Made by a program: the position numbers and the translations under genes. Shown here in pieces: positions 6,329 to 8,986 of a DNA stretch of 8,986 nucleotides. Every line of letters starts with the position of its first letter. Within the stretch, counting starts at the first letter, position 1. This DNA comes from Gammaproteobacteria bacterium RIFCSPLOWO2_02_FULL_56_15 (GTDB lineage Bacteria; Pseudomonadota; Gammaproteobacteria; Eutrophobiales; Eutrophobiaceae), in contig MGYR01000042.1 in the NCBI GenBank assembly GCA_001801825.1, positions 1 to 8,986 on the forward strand, in the 5' to 3' direction. The notes below the pieces were generated by a model. The model ran no database searches, was not told the origin of the DNA, and saw only the letters and a program-made list of their open reading frames with translations.

Positions 6329-6633
6329 ATCACCTTAATACCCATGCAACCCCGCCCACGGATGTAAGGGCCAGCGACCTTTCATAAAAAAAGTGACGCC
6401 TTAAGCAGTCCAATTGTATTTCCCTAGTATTGGCTATTGACTTAGTCTAAATTCCGCACTACGGAATGGCTACGGTGAGGTAGAACCCGTGTCCCTACCC
6501 AAAACAGGGTATATATCAATGATAGATCCATGGGGGTAGAATGCCCCACCGAATTACAACAGGCCCCGCATAATATTTACAACGCGTTGTAAGACCTTAA
6601 AATTGCTGAATTTTTCCCCATTACCCAATAGAG
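6329..6633. other. AT-rich intergenic region with several dyads, no clear gene
   Basis: About 300 bases after the DUF5916 gene contain no recognisable coding sequence. Visible items are a TTGACT at 6437-6442 without a good -10, a hairpin ATTCCG-CACTA-CGGAAT (6451-6467), a short dyad TGGGG/CCCCA near 6531-6548, and the TTACAAC sites described separately. No convincing terminator for the DUF5916 gene is seen. The region probably carries the control sequences of the downstream sensor operon. Confidence 0.4.
6554..6592. promoter_or_regulatory. Operator-like site: perfect 16-bp palindrome plus an extra half-site
   Basis: TTACAACGCGTTGTAA at 6577-6592 is a perfect palindrome with no spacer. The half-site TTACAAC also occurs at 6554-6560, 23 bases (about two helical turns) upstream in the same orientation. 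This is the form of a binding site for a dimeric DNA-binding protein. The cognate protein is unknown; a dimeric regulator such as the kinase's partner is one possibility. It lies about 235 bases upstream of the kinase start. Confidence 0.4.
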
Positions 6634-6807
6634 GTGAGCCTTAGCAGAATAGCTCCTAAAAAACAACAAAAAGAGCCAAGTGAATATTGGCGGGAAAGCA
6701 AAGGTATTCTGGCTAAGCTTCTGATAACAGTGATGAATACACAATGCATCATTGTCCTCGATATACTTTTAAACCGGGGGAAGTTCGCCTATATCGGCGA
6801 CTGTTGA
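6634..6807 (+). CDS. Hypothetical 57-residue ORF upstream of the histidine kinase
   Basis: The frame starts at GTG 6634 and ends at TGA 6805-6807, three bases before the kinase's Shine-Dalgarno and 19 bases before its start, which is a spacing expected for a coupled upstream gene. The product begins MSLSRIAPKKQQKEPSEYWR, has a basic polar first half and a more hydrophobic middle (GILAKLLITV, CIIVLDILL), and ends in GDC. I recognise no family. Its AT-rich composition resembles the first part of the kinase gene. There is no Shine-Dalgarno at the GTG, and the ORF contains an inverted repeat, so it may be chance. It is listed as a candidate only. Confidence 0.22.
   Translation: MSLSRIAPKKQQKEPSEYWRESKGILAKLLITVMNTQCIIVLDILLNRGKFAYIGDC
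6741..6755. promoter_or_regulatory. Inverted repeat upstream of the histidine kinase
   Basis: ACAATG (6741-6746) and CATTGT (6750-6755) are perfect inverted arms around CAT. A TATACT at 6762-6767 follows closely and could be a -10 box, although no -35 is visible at the right distance. The site lies about 70 bases before the kinase GTG. It could be an operator or a chance dyad inside the 57-codon ORF. Confidence 0.25.
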
Positions 6808-6826
6808 GTAAGGAGAGACGATCAGG

Positions 6827-8953
6827 GTGCACACATTACTTTCCAATCGTTTATTTTTAGTTGGGTTAATTACGGTTCTTTGTACTGCGATATATGTAAT
6901 TACCCTCAATATCTCATTGGGCGTAGCGAGCTGTGCGCTTTATATATTCCCCGTTTTAATGACCATTTACTTACCGGCTGCCAGATCCACGTTATGGACG
7001 GCTGTATTGTGCTCCGGGCTGATGCTTACAGGTTTTTATTATTCACCGGAAGGTGACGTGATAGAGGAAGTGTTGATAAATCACGCACTGGCGCTATTCG
7101 TTATCTGGGGAGCAGCGCTGTTTATCATAATTAACAAGCAGACGAAAGAAAAGCTGCAATTCACCCAGTTTGCCATCGATCGTAGTGGCGATGCAGCATT
7201 CTGGATGGGGCCGGATGATCAGTTTATTTATGTCAACGAAGCAACCTGCCGTTCCCTGGGTTATTCCAGGGAGGAATTGTTACAGATGACTATTTACGAT
7301 ATCGACCCTGGTCTTCCTCGGGAAATCGGGGAAAGTTTATGGCAGCAGATCAAGGAGAATAAGTACTTATCATTTGAAGCAACCCACCGGAGGAAGGATG
7401 GCACGGTCTTCCCGGTTGCTATCATGTCAATCTATCTGGAATTTCAAGGTAAAGATTACGCTTGCCAATTTGCTCGCGATATCACTGAGCGCAAACAGGC
7501 GGTAAGCGCCATGGAGAAATCTGAAAAGAGACTCCGTCAACTGCTCGATGAAATGCTGGAAGGTTGCATGATCATCGGCTTTGACTGGACCTATCTCTAC
7601 ATCAACGATGCCGCGGCGAGCCACGTTTATAAGCGGCGCGCGGAGTTGATTGGCCGGACGATGCCGGAGATGTACCCGGGCGTGGAACGCTCCGAGATAT
7701 TTGCTGCCTATCGACGTGTCATGGAGCAGCGGAAGCCCGAGCGATTGGACGTGTCCTTCACTTTCCCCGACGGCGCCATCGGATGGTATGAGATAAGTGT
7801 TCAACCCGTACCCGAGGGCATTTTTGTATTGAGTCTGGATATAACCGAACGCATGAATTCGGGGAGACGTATCCGGGAACAGGCCCGGCTGCTGGACCTG
7901 ATCTTCCGTCACTCACTGGACAGCATCGTTCTGCTCGACAAGGACTACAACTTCATACGGGTGAGCGAGTCGTACGCGAAGGTTTGCCAGCGGGAAGTGT
8001 CGGCGTTCCCGGGGCACAACCACTTCGATTTCTATCCCTCTGCCCTCGAACAGGAAATGGAGCCATTCAGAAGAGAGAAGAAGATCTTCGGCAGACTGGC
8101 CCGCCCCTTCGTCTTCCCCGACCATCCGGAATGGGGCACAATGTATTGGGACCTCGGGCTCGTGCCGATCCTGGACCAGACCGGCGAGATCGAGTTATTC
8201 CTCTTCACGCTGAAGGACGTTACCGGGCAGGTTCGCGCTGAAGAAAAGAGCCTGGAATACATAACGCAGTTGAAGGCGCTGTCGCGTCGTATGCTCACCG
8301 TGCAGGAGGAGGAACGCCGCGCGATTGCCCGCGAACTGCACGATGAGATCGGACAGGGCCTGACGGCGGTGAAAATCCGCCTGCAGGCCATGGAACTGAC
8401 CTGCCAGGGCTGCGAGCTGACCTTTTCCACGGACAATCTGCATGAAGCCCTGCGCACCGCGGGGGCGCTACTGGAGCAAGTGCGCAACCTGTCTCTCAAT
8501 CTGCGCCCGCTGCAGCTCGATGACCTGGGTCTCGCGGTGGCGCTGCGCTCGCTCATTATGCGCGACGCCGCCACGGCGGGCTGGATTGCGCATTTCGACG
8601 AGGATCTCTCTGCCGGTCGGTACGATTCCAACCTGGAACTCGCCTGCTACCGCGTCGCCCAGGAGGCGCTGACCAACGTCATGCGTCACGCCGGCGCCAC
8701 CGAAGTCTGGATGTCAGTCCGACGTAGCGACCAAGGGCTGCGCCTCACCGTGCGGGATAACGGCCGCGGGTTCGATCCGGCGTCGGCCCGATCCGCGACC
8801 GGAAGGTCGCACCTGGGACTGCTCGGAATGGAAGAACGGATCAAGAACATGGCAGGCCAATTCGAGATCGGAGCGAGGCGCGGGGAAGGGACCGTGGTGC
8901 AAGCGATCTTCCCGATTGCGACGGCCATCGCGGATCAGGCCGGGCTCGCGTGA
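6827..8953 (+). CDS. Membrane-bound triple-PAS sensor histidine kinase (HisKA_3, NarL/DegS-type)
   Basis: The kinase autophosphorylates on a His and passes the phosphate to a response regulator. Four membrane helices are visible at about residues 9-27, 31-49, 55-72 and 82-102, with little periplasmic sequence. Three PAS domains follow: about 110-220 (ending RDITERK 217-223), 235-342 (ending DITER) and 354-466 (ending KDVTG). The HisKA_3 dimerisation domain has EEERRAIARELHDEIGQ with the phospho-acceptor His505. The ATPase domain has its N-box Asn617 (TNVMRHAGA), DNGRGFD at 644-650 and LGLLGMEERI at 663-672, so all catalytic motifs are intact. PAS cofactors cannot be told. TCQGC (Cys526, Cys529) in the HisKA_3 hairpin is a CxxC of unknown meaning. 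The GTG start is supported by AAGGAGA at 6810-6816. Base composition is much lower in GC in the first third than in the last. The stop overlaps the next gene's GTG, which marks a coupled two-component operon. Confidence 0.93.
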   Translation: MHTLLSNRLFLVGLITVLCTAIYVITLNISLGVASCALYIFPVLMTIYLPAARSTLWTAVLCSGLMLTGFYYSPEGDVIEEVLINHALALFVIWGAALFIIINKQTKEKLQFTQFAIDRSGDAAFWMGPDDQFIYVNEATCRSLGYSREELLQMTIYDIDPGLPREIGESLWQQIKENKYLSFEATHRRKDGTVFPVAIMSIYLEFQGKDYACQFARDITERKQAVSAMEKSEKRLRQLLDEMLEGCMIIGFDWTYLYINDAAASHVYKRRAELIGRTMPEMYPGVERSEIFAAYRRVMEQRKPERLDVSFTFPDGAIGWYEISVQPVPEGIFVLSLDITERMNSGRRIREQARLLDLIFRHSLDSIVLLDKDYNFIRVSESYAKVCQREVSAFPGHNHFDFYPSALEQEMEPFRREKKIFGRLARPFVFPDHPEWGTMYWDLGLVPILDQTGEIELFLFTLKDVTGQVRAEEKSLEYITQLKALSRRMLTVQEEERRAIARELHDEIGQGLTAVKIRLQAMELTCQGCELTFSTDNLHEALRTAGALLEQVRNLSLNLRPLQLDDLGLAVALRSLIMRDAATAGWIAHFDEDLSAGRYDSNLELACYRVAQEALTNVMRHAGATEVWMSVRRSDQGLRLTVRDNGRGFDPASARSATGRSHLGLLGMEERIKNMAGQFEIGARRGEGTVVQAIFPIATAIADQAGLA

Positions 8954-8986
8954 GCAGGATACGCGTCCTGCTCGCGGACGACCACA
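8950..8986 (+). CDS. Response regulator, start only (cut by window end)
   Basis: GTG 8950 overlaps the kinase stop as GTGA and reads MSRIRVLLADDH before the window ends. A hydrophobic beta strand followed by A-D-D-H is the standard start of a receiver domain, with the two Asp residues that help bind magnesium. Partners of HisKA_3 kinases are normally NarL/FixJ/LuxR-type regulators with a C-terminal helix-turn-helix, so that is the expected type. The rest of the gene is not visible. Overlap with the kinase implies translational coupling and a shared transcript. Confidence 0.85.
   Translation, partial: MSRIRVLLADDH

Noticed and set aside
6540..6573. Remnant of a REP-associated transposase (short frame MPHRITTGPA resembling PHHIT)
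   Set aside because: Only a few residues resemble the motif, and no flanking sequence continues the match; chance is more likely.
1..8986. CRISPR array, complete insertion sequence or phage genes
   Set aside because: No regularly spaced direct repeats, transposase, integrase or phage structural motifs were seen anywhere in the window.

Overview
The window is a stretch of a bacterial chromosome, most likely from a gammaproteobacterium. Supporting signs are GC-rich genes with Shine-Dalgarno sites and GTG/TTG starts, an outer-membrane barrel ending in Phe (so a Gram-negative envelope), a GAF-GGDEF protein, a DegS/NarL-type two-component pair, and an intergenic repeat of the 'GTCATTC...GAATCCAG' kind common in proteobacteria. 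No genus can be named from the sequence alone. All genes that can be supported lie on the + strand.

Layout. (1) 3-230: the 3' end of a small OB-fold-like protein, cut by the window edge. (2) 311-1321: a GAF-GGDEF diguanylate cyclase with intact active site and I-site, followed with almost no gap by a secreted Sel1-repeat protein (1333-2004). The two probably form an operon. (3) 2082-3434: a uroporphyrinogen-decarboxylase-superfamily protein that is not HemE and lacks the zinc ligands of the related methyltransferases; it has its own promoter candidate. (4) 3435-4129: about 700 bases without a convincing gene. This stretch is dense in structure: a possible terminator, a cluster of three hairpins ending in a terminator-like stem (small-RNA candidate), an orphan TATAAT box, and a MITE/REP-like repeat that ends just before the next gene. 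(5) 4130-6328: a DUF5916 protein with a CBM9-like N-terminal domain and an outer-membrane barrel. (6) 6329-6826: an AT-rich gap with a perfect 16-bp palindrome, other dyads and a weak 57-codon ORF. (7) 6827-8953: a membrane-bound triple-PAS histidine kinase whose stop overlaps the start of a response regulator cut off by the window end.

How the genes work together. Two signalling modules are visible: a c-di-GMP synthase next to a Sel1 protein, and a kinase/regulator pair whose target is unknown. Nothing in the sequence links the URO-D-like protein or the DUF5916 barrel to either module. There are no tRNA or rRNA genes, CRISPR arrays or intact transposases. I see no clear new multi-gene system. 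The best leads are the three-hairpin cluster at about 3589-3660, the operator-like palindrome at 6577-6592, the steep base-composition change inside the kinase gene, and the URO-D-like protein with altered metal-ligand positions.
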